Shown: piece after piece, positions 1 to 9,282 of the stretch
How the letters are laid out: each line of letters starts with the position of its first letter
Numbering within the stretch: the first letter of the stretch is position 1
Assembly (NCBI RefSeq): GCF_001624705.1
Contig: NZ_JSEO01000006.1
Coordinates: 244,315-308,314 of the forward strand
DNA: 64,000 bases
Direction: 5' to 3'
Source of the DNA: Marinomonas sp. SBI8L
Lineage (GTDB): Bacteria; Pseudomonadota; Gammaproteobacteria; Pseudomonadales; Marinomonadaceae
Notes under the pieces: model-generated
Told to the model about the DNA's origin: nothing
Seen by the model: the letters and a program-made list of their open reading frames with translations, nothing else
Database searches by the model: none
Program-made: the position numbers and the translations under genes

Positions 1-540
1 GAGACGAGTTTCACAACACTTAGCATCAGCCGCTAAATGAGGCACAAAATTACAAGGCCCATGACGAGAGTCTAGCTGCTCTTTCAAGATGCCCTGCCAA
101 GCCAGATCACATGCTCCTGTTGAACCCGGCATTGCCACCACTAAAGTATTATTAGCAAGTCCAGCTAACGCGCGAGACTGTACAGTAGAAGTACCAATAT
201 CAGCATAAGATAAGTGTCTAAATAACTCACCAAAGCCATCAATGGTTTTATCAAGTAAAGGCGTAATCGCCTCGGGGGTTGAGTCACGACTGGTAAAGCC
301 TGTACCACCTGTTATCAGAACCACATTAACCTCAGCAGCACTGATCCACGCAGATAAATAGGCACGAATTTCATAAATATCATCCTTACAGATGATTTTA
401 TCTTCATAATGATGCCCAGCGCTTTGAAGCGCCTCAACAAGATGTTTCCCCGATGTATCTGTCTGCCTTGTGCGGGTATCCGATACGGTTAAAACAGCAA
501 TACGTAGAGGAACAAACTCTTTACTTACATGGTTTCCCAT
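1..540 (-). CDS. moaB: Molybdenum cofactor biosynthesis protein MoaB (3' end cut by window)
   Basis: My own translation from the ATG at 538-540 stays open to base 1, about 180 codons, so only the last few residues can be missing (E. coli MoaB is about 170). Visible signatures are LITGGTGFTSRDSTPEA at about residues 74-90 and the MPGSTGAC loop, both typical of the MoaB/MogA molybdopterin-binding fold. The family adenylylates molybdopterin in the cytoplasm on the way to the molybdenum cofactor. It lies downstream of napC on the same strand, separated by 139 bp with a large hairpin, so it may be a separate unit or an attenuated end of the nap operon. A link to the molybdenum enzyme NapA is sensible. 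MogA is the alternative, but the start and length favour MoaB. Confidence 0.85.
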   Translation of the reverse strand, partial: MGNHVSKEFVPLRIAVLTVSDTRTRQTDTSGKHLVEALQSAGHHYEDKIICKDDIYEIRAYLSAWISAAEVNVVLITGGTGFTSRDSTPEAITPLLDKTIDGFGELFRHLSYADIGTSTVQSRALAGLANNTLVVAMPGSTGACDLAWQGILKEQLDSRHGPCNFVPHLAADAKCCETRL

Positions 541-597
541 GGTGTCTCCAAAGCCTTCTGTCAGGCAATTAATTATCCAATAGAATTGATAGAGCGC

Positions 598-662
598 GCC
601 TATCTGTAAGACACTATTAGTAGTGATGTTGAACAGCCAATAATAGTGTCCTTGAGATAGGC
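598..662. repeat. Large imperfect inverted repeat between napC and moaB
   Basis: Arms 598-619 and 641-662 pair as 8 bp (GCCTATCT/AGATAGGC), a 4x4 internal loop, then 10 bp (GACACTATTA/TAATAGTGTC) around a 21-base loop. No T-run follows on the minus strand, so it is not a classic rho-independent terminator. It could be an mRNA processing or stabilising hairpin at the 3' end of the nap transcript, or an operator. Confidence 0.55.
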
Positions 663-679
663 AGGTTTATCTAAAAAGG

Positions 680-1282
680 TTAGTGACTTATCCCTTGAAC
701 CCCAGCCATATCAGGTAATTTATGAGCAATCCCTTTATGACAATCGATACAGGTTTTCTCACCACTGGCAAGTGCACCAGAATGCTGAAAAGCCGCTCGT
801 TTGCTTTGTCGAGTAAAGTCCATTGAGTCAAACTCATGACAATTACGACACTCTAATGAATTGTTTGCTTTTAGCCTTGCCCACTCATGCTCAGCTAATT
901 CTCGTCTTTTATTTTCAAATTTCTCACGTGTATTAATCGTGCCAAAAATTTTACCCCAGACCTCTTTTGAAGCCTGCATTTTACGGGCTATTTTGTCACT
1001 CCAAGCATGAGGAACATGGCAATCAGAACAAATCGCTCTCACGCCAGAACGGTTACTATAGTGAATCGTACTCTGCAGCTCCATATACACGTTGTCTTCC
1101 ATCTCGTGACAACTAATACAGAAAGCTTCGGTATTGGTTAATTCCATAGCCGTGTTAAATCCTCCCCAAAAAATCACCCCTGACACAAAGCCTGTGATCA
1201 CCAAAAATCCAAGAGAAAGATGCACCGCTGGACGAGATAGTATCTGCCAGCCCAACTTAATTAATGCCAAAATATTTTTCAT
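680..1282 (-). CDS. napC: Tetraheme c-type cytochrome NapC (NapC/NirT family)
   Basis: This 200-residue protein has an N-terminal membrane anchor (about residues 20-42) followed by a periplasmic domain with four CxxCH heme sites: CISCH at 55, CSDCH at 85, CRNCH at 145 and CIDCH at 178. This is the NapC/NirT layout. NapC oxidises quinol in the inner membrane and passes electrons to NapB and NapA in the periplasm. It is the last gene of napEFDABC, 11 bp after napB. The length matches the family, and the spacing of the four hemes rules out a NrfH- or TorC-type protein with extra hemes. Confidence 0.95.
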   Translation of the reverse strand: MKNILALIKLGWQILSRPAVHLSLGFLVITGFVSGVIFWGGFNTAMELTNTEAFCISCHEMEDNVYMELQSTIHYSNRSGVRAICSDCHVPHAWSDKIARKMQASKEVWGKIFGTINTREKFENKRRELAEHEWARLKANNSLECRNCHEFDSMDFTRQSKRAAFQHSGALASGEKTCIDCHKGIAHKLPDMAGVQGISH

Positions 1283-1293
1283 ACTCGACCTAC

Positions 1294-1791
1294 TTATTTA
1301 GCTGCTGGTTTCATCAAGTCATTTACATCAACAAACACATTGTCTATCAAAGGCTTTGACTCTGTTTGAGTCACATGACATTGAGTACAGAAATAACGTC
1401 TTGGTGACATGCCTGCTTGGTACTCATCTTCACGATTGAGGTAATGACTCACACCTACAGGTGTCGCCTGAACATCACTGGCTTTATCTCTAGCATGGCA
1501 ATCCATACACTGGTTCACATTTTTATCAATTTGATATTTGCTAATAATGTGAGGCACGGTTGGTGGTTGTTGCGGGTAATCACGCATACGTTTCAAGTCT
1601 TTATTTTCTACCTTAGCAATTGCCGGCGGCGCAACCTCCTCGGTTAATAAGATATTGTCACGCATCGTGGCTATTTGGACGTCTTGTGCTTGTGCATTGG
1701 ATACACCAGATACAAACAGACTTAAGCCAAGCAGCCCTAAACCAAAGCAACCTGTTAGCCATTTTTGGGTGAAAATTTTAAACATCATCAT
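1294..1791 (-). CDS. napB: Periplasmic nitrate reductase diheme cytochrome NapB
   Basis: The protein has 165 residues with a signal peptide (hydrophobic stretch about 13-33, AQA cleavage region) and two CxxCH heme sites, CMDCH at 95 and CTQCH at 135. His81 (PHII) and His116 (VSHYL) are likely axial ligands. It is the small subunit that accepts electrons from NapC and feeds NapA. The gene begins with three consecutive ATG codons (1791, 1788, 1785). The GGAG Shine-Dalgarno sits only 2 bases before the first and 8 before the third, so translation may really start at 1785 and the protein would be 2 residues shorter. It lies 10 bp downstream of napA in the operon. Confidence 0.94.
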   Translation of the reverse strand: MMMFKIFTQKWLTGCFGLGLLGLSLFVSGVSNAQAQDVQIATMRDNILLTEEVAPPAIAKVENKDLKRMRDYPQQPPTVPHIISKYQIDKNVNQCMDCHARDKASDVQATPVGVSHYLNREDEYQAGMSPRRYFCTQCHVTQTESKPLIDNVFVDVNDLMKPAAK

Positions 1792-1801
1792 TCTCCTTCA
1801 C

Positions 1802-4297
1802 TTAGGCTTTAACAATTTTGACAGCACATTTTTTAAAGTCTGTTTGCTTAGAAATTGGATCTGTGGCATCCAAACACACCTTATTAATAAGCTGAGTTGC
1901 ATCAAAGAAAGGCACAAAGACTAAGCCCACGGGTGGTTTGTTGCGGCCACGGGTTTCAACTCGCGTTTTAATCTCACCACGACGGGAGATCACACGTACC
2001 TCATCACCTCGGCGTAAACCCCGTTGCTTAGCATCTTTAGGATGCATATAACAAAGCGCATCAGGGAAAGACTTATAAAGCTCAGGCACCCTTTGAGTCA
2101 TAGAGCCTGTGTGCCAGTGCTCTAGCACACGTCCTGTGCTTAACCACATATCAAACTCAGCATCTGGACTTTCTGCAGGGGGTTCATATGGCAAGGCAAA
2201 AATGACAGCTCGGTTATCCGGCTTGCCATAAAACTGATAGCCTGTTCCCGCTTTTACATAAGGATCTGAGCCTTCTTTAAAGCGCCATTGGGTTTCCTTA
2301 CCATTCACCACTGGCCAGCGTAAGCCTCGCTCTTTGTGGTACCTGTCATAATCAGCGAGGTCATGTCCATGCCCCCGTCCAAAAGCGGCATATTCTTCAA
2401 ACAAGCCTTTTTGCAAGTAGAAGCCAAAGTCATTTGACTCTTGGTTCTCATAGTCTTGGCTAATGTGTGACAGAGGAAATTTATCCACTTGGCCATTCTT
2501 GAAGAGGACATCAAACAGGGTTTTACCTTTATAAGCAGGGTTCTTAGCCAAGACTTCGGCTGGCCACACTTCTTCCGTGGTAAAACGTTTAGAAAACTCC
2601 ACCAGCTGCCATAGGTCAGATCGCGCTTCACCGGGTGCGTTAACTAACTGATACCAAGCTTGAGTTCGACGTTCAGCGTTACCATAAACGCCTTCTTTTT
2701 CTACCCACATGGCAGTTGGCAAAATCAAGTCGGAGGCTTCTGCAGTAACCGTTGGATAAGGATCAGAGCAGACGATAAAGTTATCTGGATTACGATAGCC
2801 TGGTAACATTTCTTCGTTAATGTTAGGACCTGCCTGCATGTTGTTATTTACCTGCAACCAGTAAACATTAATCTTGCCGTCCTTTAGGTCTCGGCTTTGT
2901 TTAACCGCATGTGCGCCAGGTTTAGGGTTAAGTATCCCTTTAGGTAGTTTCCATACCTTTTCTGAATAAGCTCTATGCTCTGGGTTAGCGACGACCATGT
3001 CAGCAGGTAAACGGTGAGAGAAAGTCCCAACTTCACGGGCAGTACCGCATGCAGAAGGCTGGCCTGTTAATGAGAAAGGTCCATTACCTGGCTCTGAAAT
3101 TTTGCCTGTTAACAGGTGAATGTTATAAAGCAGGTTATTTGTCCATACTCCACGGGTATGCTGATTAGCCCCCATAGTCCACAAAGACATCACCTTGGTA
3201 CTAGGATCGGCGTAAAGCTTGGCAATTTTTTCGATATTGGCAGCGGGCACACCAGACATTTTTTCAGCATATTCAAAGGTATAAGGTTTCACAAACTCAG
3301 CAAAGGCAGCAAAATCGATGGCTTTAGATGCCCCTGCTTTGTTCGCATTTTTAGCCTTTTTCTCTAGTTCATGAGTCGGCCTTAAACCATAACCAATATC
3401 AGTTACCCCTTCTCTGAAGTTCACGTGTTTTTCAATAAATGACTGGTTTACATTGCCGCTCTCAATAATGTAATTCGCAATCGCATTGAGTAAAACTAAA
3501 TCAGTTTGCGGTGTAAAAATCGCCGGAATATCCGCTAAATCAAATGATCTGTGTTTATAAGTAGATAGGACTGCCACTTTTACATGAGGATGACTCAAAC
3601 GACGGTCAGCAATACGCGTCCATAAAATAGGATGCATCTCTGCCATATTAGAGCCCCAAAGCACAAAAGCATCTGAGCTCTCAAAGTCGTCATAACACCC
3701 CATAGGTTCATCGATACCAAAGGTACGCATGAAGCCACCCACAGCTGATGCCATGCAGTGCCTAGCATTTGGATCAATATTGTTAGACAGAAACCCAGCC
3801 TTCATCAGTTTTACGGCTGCATAACCTTCATGAACCGTCCATTGACCAGAACCAAACATACCTATGCCAGTTGGCCCTTTTGCCTTTAACGTGGCTTTCC
3901 ATTTATCAGCCATGATGTCGAAAGCTTCATCCCAAGACACGGGTGTGAACTCACCTTCTTTATGATAAACGCCATCTCTTTTGCGCAATAAAGGTTGAGT
4001 TAGTCTATCTTTGCCATACAAAATTTTAGATAAAAAGTACCCCTTAACACACGAAAGCCCTTTATTTACCTCGGCTTTCACATCCCCATGAGTGGCAACA
4101 ACCTTGCCATTTTTAGTAGCAACGCTAATACCACAGCCAGTACCACAAAAACGACACGGTGCTTTTGACCAGGTTAGTTCATTCGCAGCACTTGAGGTAA
4201 TCAGGTTACTCGCACTTGCTGGCAAGCTAATTCCAGCGACAGAAGCCGCAACAGTTGCAGCTTGGGCTTTAATGACATCTCGGCGGGTTAATTTCAT
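1802..4297 (-). CDS. napA: Periplasmic nitrate reductase catalytic subunit NapA
   Basis: With the start at the ATG at 4297 the protein has 831 residues and begins [14 protein letters not shown], a twin-arginine (Tat) signal. The same frame is open upstream to 4330, but only 4297 puts the RR motif at the N-terminus, and it has a GGAG site just before it. A [4Fe-4S] site is formed by C48-x2-C51-x3-C55-x27-C83. The likely molybdenum ligand is Cys at about 180 in ARHCMAS. It reduces nitrate to nitrite at a Mo-bis-MGD centre in the periplasm. C-terminal motifs such as [15 protein letters not shown] are typical of the MGD-binding region. NapD, encoded upstream, chaperones the Tat signal. Confidence 0.97.
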   Translation of the reverse strand: MKLTRRDVIKAQAATVAASVAGISLPASASNLITSSAANELTWSKAPCRFCGTGCGISVATKNGKVVATHGDVKAEVNKGLSCVKGYFLSKILYGKDRLTQPLLRKRDGVYHKEGEFTPVSWDEAFDIMADKWKATLKAKGPTGIGMFGSGQWTVHEGYAAVKLMKAGFLSNNIDPNARHCMASAVGGFMRTFGIDEPMGCYDDFESSDAFVLWGSNMAEMHPILWTRIADRRLSHPHVKVAVLSTYKHRSFDLADIPAIFTPQTDLVLLNAIANYIIESGNVNQSFIEKHVNFREGVTDIGYGLRPTHELEKKAKNANKAGASKAIDFAAFAEFVKPYTFEYAEKMSGVPAANIEKIAKLYADPSTKVMSLWTMGANQHTRGVWTNNLLYNIHLLTGKISEPGNGPFSLTGQPSACGTAREVGTFSHRLPADMVVANPEHRAYSEKVWKLPKGILNPKPGAHAVKQSRDLKDGKINVYWLQVNNNMQAGPNINEEMLPGYRNPDNFIVCSDPYPTVTAEASDLILPTAMWVEKEGVYGNAERRTQAWYQLVNAPGEARSDLWQLVEFSKRFTTEEVWPAEVLAKNPAYKGKTLFDVLFKNGQVDKFPLSHISQDYENQESNDFGFYLQKGLFEEYAAFGRGHGHDLADYDRYHKERGLRWPVVNGKETQWRFKEGSDPYVKAGTGYQFYGKPDNRAVIFALPYEPPAESPDAEFDMWLSTGRVLEHWHTGSMTQRVPELYKSFPDALCYMHPKDAKQRGLRRGDEVRVISRRGEIKTRVETRGRNKPPVGLVFVPFFDATQLINKVCLDATDPISKQTDFKKCAVKIVKA

Positions 4298-4398
4298 TCG
4301 GTTTCTCCAGCTCTTACAGGCTTGTGACACACAAACTTTGTTTTCTTGTAACTTTCTATGTTTTCTATCGTCTTACTTTGAGTGAGTTAGAATCAGCT

Positions 4399-4752
4399 TT
4401 AACTGCTAATGGCTGACATCTCTTTTTCACAAAATTGAATGGCGTCTTTAGCCTTTATTAGCTGGCTCGCCTCTTCCTCTTGCACATGATCACCTAACTC
4501 ACTATTTGGCATGATTTGGTGATAAACCATGGAGACATCTATCACGCCATCTAGCTGATTAATTTGTTCAATACGGTCCAAAATAATGCCTTGGTGCGGA
4601 GCTTCTGTGACTAGCACAAACTTGCCGTTACCGTCCTTGCCATGAAGCTCAACATGCTCAACAGCGCTTAATCCTTGCTCAACGGATTGCTGTTTTTCTG
4701 GACGACAATAAAGAATAAAACTACTAATGTGACTATCATTGCTGTTCATCAT
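4399..4752 (-). CDS. napD: NapA signal-peptide-binding chaperone NapD
   Basis: This is a 117-residue cytoplasmic protein with the NapD ferredoxin-like pattern: HISSFILYCRP, then EVELHG..GNGKFVLVTEA, then a helix with DRIEQINQLDGVIDVSMVYHQ. NapD binds the twin-arginine signal of NapA until the cofactor is inserted. The start overlaps the end of napF by 4 bases (ATGA), so the two are translationally coupled. A second ATG follows immediately at 4749. The C-terminal about 35 residues beyond the fold are acidic and less conserved. A gap of 101 bp separates it from napA. Confidence 0.9.
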   Translation of the reverse strand: MMNSNDSHISSFILYCRPEKQQSVEQGLSAVEHVELHGKDGNGKFVLVTEAPHQGIILDRIEQINQLDGVIDVSMVYHQIMPNSELGDHVQEEEASQLIKAKDAIQFCEKEMSAISS

Positions 4753-5327
4753 GAGTGTCCTAACGTATTGGGTGATGCCAGTGCTGACATCATGAAAGAA
4801 TTAGAGGGGCAGATAGAGAGACAGGCTCCACAACCAGTACAATCATCTGACGCTATTTCCGGGACAGGAATGGAAGACAACCATTTCATCGAGATAGATT
4901 CGCTTTCACATACCTCCTGGCAACTTTGACAAGCAACTTTGTGTTTACTTAAACAGGTATCGTCGATTTTCAAATCAAAATAGAAAGGAGCTAAACCGAC
5001 TTTTTTCACAATAGCAGGCGAGCTTTTACTGAGATTTCCATCAAGCAAACCTTGCTTAAACTGACCTTCGCAAGTCTTCAAACATGCCTCACAAAAGCTA
5101 CACTCACCTTTGCTAAAATCTAATTCTGGATAACCGGCATCACCTACTTTGATAATGTTTTCTTCACAGGTATCAATACATAGGTGGCAGCGGCTACATT
5201 GATCGAGAAAGTCACAGTCAGCTAAAGACCAAGGCGGTCTTAAAGGTAAATAGCTGTGCTCACTAGCGTGCTCGGCAACCGTAAAAGGTTTTAAAAAAAG
5301 CGCTCGTCTGGAGTGGTTAATTTGCAT
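4749..5327 (-). CDS. napF: Ferredoxin-type protein NapF
   Basis: From the ATG at 5327 the protein has 192 residues, starting MQINHSRRALF. A run of G plus GGAG precedes this start. The frame is open further upstream but that part overlaps napE and has no conserved content. Four cysteine clusters are seen: CSRCHLCIDTCEEN, CSFCEACLKTCE, CQSCQEVCE and CTGCGACLSICPSN, the usual NapF array of 4Fe-4S sites. NapF is a cytoplasmic accessory protein thought to help assemble the iron-sulphur centre of NapA. It is coupled to napD by an ATGA overlap and starts 10 bp after napE. Confidence 0.92.
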   Translation of the reverse strand: MQINHSRRALFLKPFTVAEHASEHSYLPLRPPWSLADCDFLDQCSRCHLCIDTCEENIIKVGDAGYPELDFSKGECSFCEACLKTCEGQFKQGLLDGNLSKSSPAIVKKVGLAPFYFDLKIDDTCLSKHKVACQSCQEVCESESISMKWLSSIPVPEIASDDCTGCGACLSICPSNSFMMSALASPNTLGHS

Positions 5328-5337
5328 AACTCCCCCC

Positions 5338-5505
5338 CTAGCTACCTGGCGGACCATTAAGAATCTGCAAAAACCAAACAACAAAACCATAAGCGGCGAT
5401 GCCACCTATTGTCAGTAATGGAATCAGGATAAATGTAAGGAACAGAGAGGTGTTTAACTCTGCCATTTTAGTGCGCGGGGTTGGGGTATTTTGCTTGTTA
5501 GCCAT
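5338..5505 (-). CDS. napE: Small membrane protein NapE
   Basis: This small gene was found by translating the minus strand: ATG at 5503-5505, stop at 5338-5340, 55 residues. The sequence starts MANKQNTPTP, has one transmembrane helix (about residues 20-48, with TFILIPLLTIGGIAAYGFVVWF) and ends GPPGS. This is the size, charge layout and hydrophobic pattern of NapE, a single-pass inner-membrane protein of unknown function that is the first gene of many nap operons. It is the promoter-proximal gene here. The site AGGAGGGTG just upstream gives a strong Shine-Dalgarno. Confidence 0.85.
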   Translation of the reverse strand: MANKQNTPTPRTKMAELNTSLFLTFILIPLLTIGGIAAYGFVVWFLQILNGPPGS

Positions 5506-5647
5506 TAGCACCCTCCTATAGTGGTATATCGCTATAGGAGAAAGCTACGCCTTTAGATTTGGTATATCTATGTAAATGAGAGAAGGGTCTGACCTGCATC
5601 AGAGATAAGCATTTTTTATCCCTAATTAGGCTCTAAGTCCCATAATC

Positions 5648-5661
5648 ATGATGTAAATCAG
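5648..5661. promoter_or_regulatory. Candidate FNR/ANR box upstream of napE
   Basis: The sequence TGAT-GTAA-ATCA at 5649-5660 is a perfect palindromic core of the FNR/ANR consensus TTGAT-N4-ATCAA, although the outermost bases are A and G. It lies about 145 bp before the napE start in the 228-bp gap that precedes the operon. This fits anaerobic activation of nap. It could also affect the divergent side, but the gene at 5734-6396 is on the same strand and ends into this gap. Confidence 0.55.
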
Positions 5662-5733
5662 AGCATTTTATTCAACATTGACAAAAGTGAGCTTAAGTTG
5701 AATTTAAGTTATATCTTTAACTTTATATCAGTA

Positions 5734-6396
5734 TTAACGTGTTGGATCTATGGTACCAGATACTGAGTTATTAATACGAAACCAGCCTGCAATACTGTGT
5801 CTTTGGCGATTTGCGGCTATTACTTGGTGAGGAAAATCTTCACTTAAAAATACCGCTAATCGGCCTTTTTTTGGTAAATAACGACCAACTTCTTTTTCAT
5901 GGTCATGTTCATCAAATAATACAAACTCACCCGCATCTTCAGCTTGCCAGTTATCGTTGAGATAAAGCACGGTAGAGAGCACTCGATTGCTTTTTCCTTT
6001 AAACGCGTCAAGATGCTTTTCATAATAACCGCCCGCTTGGTAGCGAGCATAATGAGATTCATAGTCAAACAAACCGAGCATGAATTGGCGGTTTAAAATC
6101 TGCTTAAGCAGATCCATAGCTTGAATGAAGTCACGGCCCGCAGAATGAGAGTCTTCTAACCAACAGATATAATCACGTCTTGAATCTTGCTCTTGTATAT
6201 AATCTTGTTTGCGCCCAACACCCGCAAGCTTCATTTGGCTGACATCAAGTGATTCGGCTTCGTTTTGTAATCTGCTTACCAAGCTATCATCAAGCAAGTT
6301 ATCCTGAATGCTATACCCTTGTAAGCGAATATCTTCAATCAATTGGGTCAAAGCTTCGGCTTGAAAAAAGCCCGTGATATCTGCATCAAATTGCAT
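5734..6396 (-). CDS. 2-oxoglutarate/Fe(II)-dependent oxygenase, prolyl-hydroxylase type
   Basis: A 220-residue protein with the double-stranded beta-helix of prolyl 4-hydroxylase-like (SM-20-type) enzymes. The iron facial triad is visible: YEKHLDAF gives HxD (about 127-129) and FPHQV gives the distal His (about 190). An Arg in RHSIAGWFRIN would bind 2-oxoglutarate. There is no signal peptide, so it is cytoplasmic. Family members hydroxylate protein side chains, sometimes a ribosomal protein or EF-Tu; the substrate here is not shown by the sequence. It is a single gene between nap and radD. Confidence 0.85.
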   Translation of the reverse strand: MQFDADITGFFQAEALTQLIEDIRLQGYSIQDNLLDDSLVSRLQNEAESLDVSQMKLAGVGRKQDYIQEQDSRRDYICWLEDSHSAGRDFIQAMDLLKQILNRQFMLGLFDYESHYARYQAGGYYEKHLDAFKGKSNRVLSTVLYLNDNWQAEDAGEFVLFDEHDHEKEVGRYLPKKGRLAVFLSEDFPHQVIAANRQRHSIAGWFRINNSVSGTIDPTR

Positions 6397-6553
6397 AAAT
6401 ATTCCAAAAATACATTAGGTTAGAATCCAGTGAAGGCGCATAATACGCGAAACAATCTTACTTGTAGAGGCACAAACCTTGATTTCAACCTAGGCCATGA
6501 CCAAGTAATGAGACGAAATAACGAAGAATTTATCCAAGTTTAAGATCACAGCA

Positions 6554-8329
6554 ATGTCAGACTCTATAAAACCCTATACATTGAGGGACTATCAACAGGA
6601 TGCAGTCGATGCAACCCTGTCCCACTTTCGGCAAACCCAAGACCCAGCGGTCATTGTCTTACCGACAGGTGCCGGTAAAAGCTTAGTTATCGCCGAACTT
6701 GCCAATATTGCTCGAGGTCGAGTACTTTGCCTTACCCATGTGAAAGAGTTAGTTGAGCAAAATCATGCAAAATTTTGTCTAACAGGACGTTCTGCTGGGA
6801 TATATTCAGCTGGATTAAAGCAAAAGTCTTTAGATCATCAAGTCACGTTTGCCAGTGTACAGTCCGTCTTACCTAATCTGTCTGACTTTAAAGACCCTAT
6901 TAGCTTATTGGTCATTGACGAGTGTCATAGGGTTGCCATGGATGAAGACAGCCAGTATCAAAAGATATTGGCTCATTTAAGCCAAGTTAACCCAGATATT
7001 AAAACTTTAGGCCTCACAGCGACCCCCTTTCGACTTGGCTTTGGTTGGATTTATCAAAACCACTACCATGGCTTTAATCGCAGCCAAAAAGAGACTGTCT
7101 TTAAGAAGTGTATTTACGAACTGCCACTACGTTATATGATCAAACATGGCTTCCTCACACCGCCGACAGTCCATGACGCCACTATCGCTAACTACGATTT
7201 TAGTGCACTTGAAACCAATGCTTTTGGCAATGCAAGTGAAAAGGATTTAAACCATTTAATTGGTCAATACCCAAGAGTGACTCAAGCCATTTTGGAACAA
7301 GTAATTGAGTTAGCAAAAAAGCGTACTGGTGTAATGATCTTTGCCGCCACCGTAAAACATGCAAATGAGATAATGGGTTATCTGTCAGCTGAATCTGCCG
7401 CGTTAATTACAGGCGCCACCAGTCATGGTGACAGAGATCAAATCATCCAAGATTTTAAACAAAAGCGTTATCGTTTTCTGGTTAATGTATCCGTATTAAC
7501 CACAGGCTTTGATGCGCCCCATGTGGACATGATAGCAGTATTAAGACCAACGCAATCCATTAGTCTTTATCAGCAAATTGTTGGCCGTGGCCTACGTTTA
7601 GATGAAGGTAAAGAAAGCTGCTTAATTCTGGATTATGCGGGTAACGGCTATGATCTATTTGCCCCAGAAGTTGGCGAGAAAAAGCCAAATAAAGATAGCG
7701 AAGCTGTGATGGTAGAATGCCCCCAATGTGGTTTTCAAAATACGTTTTGGGGTAAAACAGACGAGGAAGGTCAACTTATTGAGCATTATGGCCGTCGTTG
7801 CCATGGTATCGCTGAAACCCCAGATGGTGAAGAAGCTTGCGACTACCGCTTTAAATTTAAAAGCTGCCCTCATTGCGATGGTGAAAATGACATTGCCGCT
7901 AGAGTGTGCCAAACCTGTCACAAGGATATTATTGACCCCGATGAGTTACTTAAAAAAGCATTGAATCTAAAAGATGCGAAAATCATTCGCTGTGCAGGTA
8001 TTAAAGTTGAATTAAATGAAAAAGAAAATACCGTATTTGTGCGCTACTTTGATGAAGATGGGAATGAGCTTTCTGAGAATTTCAAACTCAATAATGTAGC
8101 GAGAAGAAAAGCCTTTCAACAAGAGTTTGTCAAACGCATCGCCTCTGGCATCACCCAAGTCACCATAAGCCAGGCAAAGGAAATCACGCCCTTTTTACCC
8201 TATTTACCTCACCCTGATTTTGTTATTGCGCGTAAATCACAACATTATTGGAAAGTGACCCAAAGGCTATTTGATTATCAAGGTGCTTACCGCAAAGCTA
8301 ACCAGCTATCTCATAATGAAAGAGCTTAA
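6554..8329 (+). CDS. radD: DEAD/DEAH-box helicase RadD (YejH)
   Basis: This 591-residue superfamily 2 helicase is close in length to E. coli RadD (about 586). Motif I is LPTGAGKS (about 36-43), motif II is VIDECH (about 119-124), motif III is TATPFR, and the C-terminal helicase motifs include TTGFDAP and QIVGRGLR. A zinc-binding region follows, with CPQCGF, CHGIAE, CPHCDG and CQTCHK. RadD acts in double-strand break repair and helps RecA-mediated strand exchange. The long DEAD core plus C-terminal Zn cluster distinguishes it from RecQ and from restriction HsdR subunits. It is monocistronic and convergent with the TetR gene. Confidence 0.9.
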   Translation: MSDSIKPYTLRDYQQDAVDATLSHFRQTQDPAVIVLPTGAGKSLVIAELANIARGRVLCLTHVKELVEQNHAKFCLTGRSAGIYSAGLKQKSLDHQVTFASVQSVLPNLSDFKDPISLLVIDECHRVAMDEDSQYQKILAHLSQVNPDIKTLGLTATPFRLGFGWIYQNHYHGFNRSQKETVFKKCIYELPLRYMIKHGFLTPPTVHDATIANYDFSALETNAFGNASEKDLNHLIGQYPRVTQAILEQVIELAKKRTGVMIFAATVKHANEIMGYLSAESAALITGATSHGDRDQIIQDFKQKRYRFLVNVSVLTTGFDAPHVDMIAVLRPTQSISLYQQIVGRGLRLDEGKESCLILDYAGNGYDLFAPEVGEKKPNKDSEAVMVECPQCGFQNTFWGKTDEEGQLIEHYGRRCHGIAETPDGEEACDYRFKFKSCPHCDGENDIAARVCQTCHKDIIDPDELLKKALNLKDAKIIRCAGIKVELNEKENTVFVRYFDEDGNELSENFKLNNVARRKAFQQEFVKRIASGITQVTISQAKEITPFLPYLPHPDFVIARKSQHYWKVTQRLFDYQGAYRKANQLSHNERA

Positions 8330-8365
8330 CGCTAGAACCACTTTCACTATGACTATTGATTTAAC

Positions 8366-8986
8366 TTAACCTTTAAAGCGTTCTTCGGCCGTTTGATACA
8401 TATGTTCAAATGGCCTGTTAAGTTGCAATAAACGGGTTAGCCAGGCATTTTTTGTGTCTGCTTGGCTTGCCAACATATCCAATAAAGCCTGCTGAAAATT
8501 TGCCACCATGTTCTCGGCAAAAATACGCGATGAAGTTTCGTCTACTCCAACGGCATCAAACCTTTGCATCACACCTTGCGTCAGTACCTGTAATTGAGTC
8601 TGAAAAAAACCTTTTTGTAATAAGCTTTGCCCCAGCACGAGTAAGGTAAACTCACGATACTCAAGATAGAAGTCAAATAGGTTCTGCGAATAATGGTATA
8701 AAAAATCACAAGGATGAGGTTTTGGTGTGGCGCTTAACTCATTGGCAGATTGATGTAACGAGGCATCCATCTCATCAAAGAAAATTTCTTTAATTAAGGT
8801 CATTTTATCAGGAAAGTGAGCAAAGAAGGTCCCCACAGCAACCTCTGCCTGCGCACTGATTGCACGGGTATTTGTGGCTTCTATTCCTTGCTTTAAAAAG
8901 GATGCCTTCGCTACTTGCTTAAGCTTTGATCGGGTATTCGCTTTTTGCTGCTGGCGAGAATTGGGCATTTTTGTCTTCGCTGACAT
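8366..8986 (-). CDS. TetR/AcrR family transcriptional regulator
   Basis: The protein has 206 residues with an N-terminal helix-turn-helix: RSKLKQVAKASFLKQGIEATNTRAI followed by AEVAVGTFFAHFPDK, the hallmark recognition helix of TetR regulators (about residues 20-63). The C-terminal ligand-binding part is divergent, so the inducer cannot be named. Neither neighbour is an obvious efflux or enzyme target: radD is convergent, and a gene remnant lies on the other side. It may regulate itself or a distant gene. Confidence 0.88.
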   Translation of the reverse strand: MSAKTKMPNSRQQQKANTRSKLKQVAKASFLKQGIEATNTRAISAQAEVAVGTFFAHFPDKMTLIKEIFFDEMDASLHQSANELSATPKPHPCDFLYHYSQNLFDFYLEYREFTLLVLGQSLLQKGFFQTQLQVLTQGVMQRFDAVGVDETSSRIFAENMVANFQQALLDMLASQADTKNAWLTRLLQLNRPFEHMYQTAEERFKG

Positions 8987-9065
8987 AACACAACCTAAGA
9001 GATAAAATAATGCCCGCTATTTTAAAGGATTTGATGATAAAAGCTATATATCACGTTTCATTCTT

Positions 9066-9227
9066 CTAAAAGGCAATATCGTTAATTTCAACGATTTTAG
9101 GGCGATTATCTGTGTATATCATGCCATAACCTACTCTGATAAATTTAGCAATTTGCTCTTGTCGGCGTTCAATATATTGCGAAATAACAGAAACGTTAGA
9201 AGGAATACAAGGGTGATAAATACTAAT
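9066..9227 (-). pseudogene. Possible 5'-truncated coding remnant, unrecognised
   Basis: The minus strand is open for 53 codons between a TAA (9228-9230) and a TAG (9066-9068). It reads like real protein, for example YHPCIPSNVSVIS, then YIERRQEQIAKFIRVGYG, ending KIVEINDIAF. There is no ATG or GTG near its 5' end; the only Met is in the second half. I do not recognise the family. It is either the tail of a decayed gene or a small gene using a rare start. Confidence 0.3.
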
Positions 9228-9230
9228 TTA

Positions 9231-9253
9231 GAGCTAGAGAAACCTGCTAGCTC
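9231..9253 (-). terminator. Hairpin downstream of the DUF1499 gene
   Basis: GAGCTAG (9231-9237) and CTAGCTC (9247-9253) form a perfect 7-bp stem with a 9-base loop, 29 bp past the stop of the gene at 9283. The T-tract afterwards on the minus strand is weak (TAAATTAGTATTT), so termination strength is uncertain. Confidence 0.45.
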
Positions 9254-9282
9254 TTATTTGAGTTGCTTGATTTTATGCTTAT

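Noticed and set aside
4298-4330. Upstream extension of napA to 4330
   Set aside because: It would bury the twin-arginine signal behind 11 residues; the ATG at 4297 has its own GGAG site.
5328-5405. Upstream extension of napF to 5405
   Set aside because: It overlaps napE and has no conserved content, and a strong ribosome site precedes the ATG at 5327.
6554-8329. RecQ or type I restriction HsdR as the identity of the helicase
   Set aside because: There is no HRDC domain or nuclease motif and no hsdM/hsdS nearby; length and the C-terminal zinc cluster match RadD.
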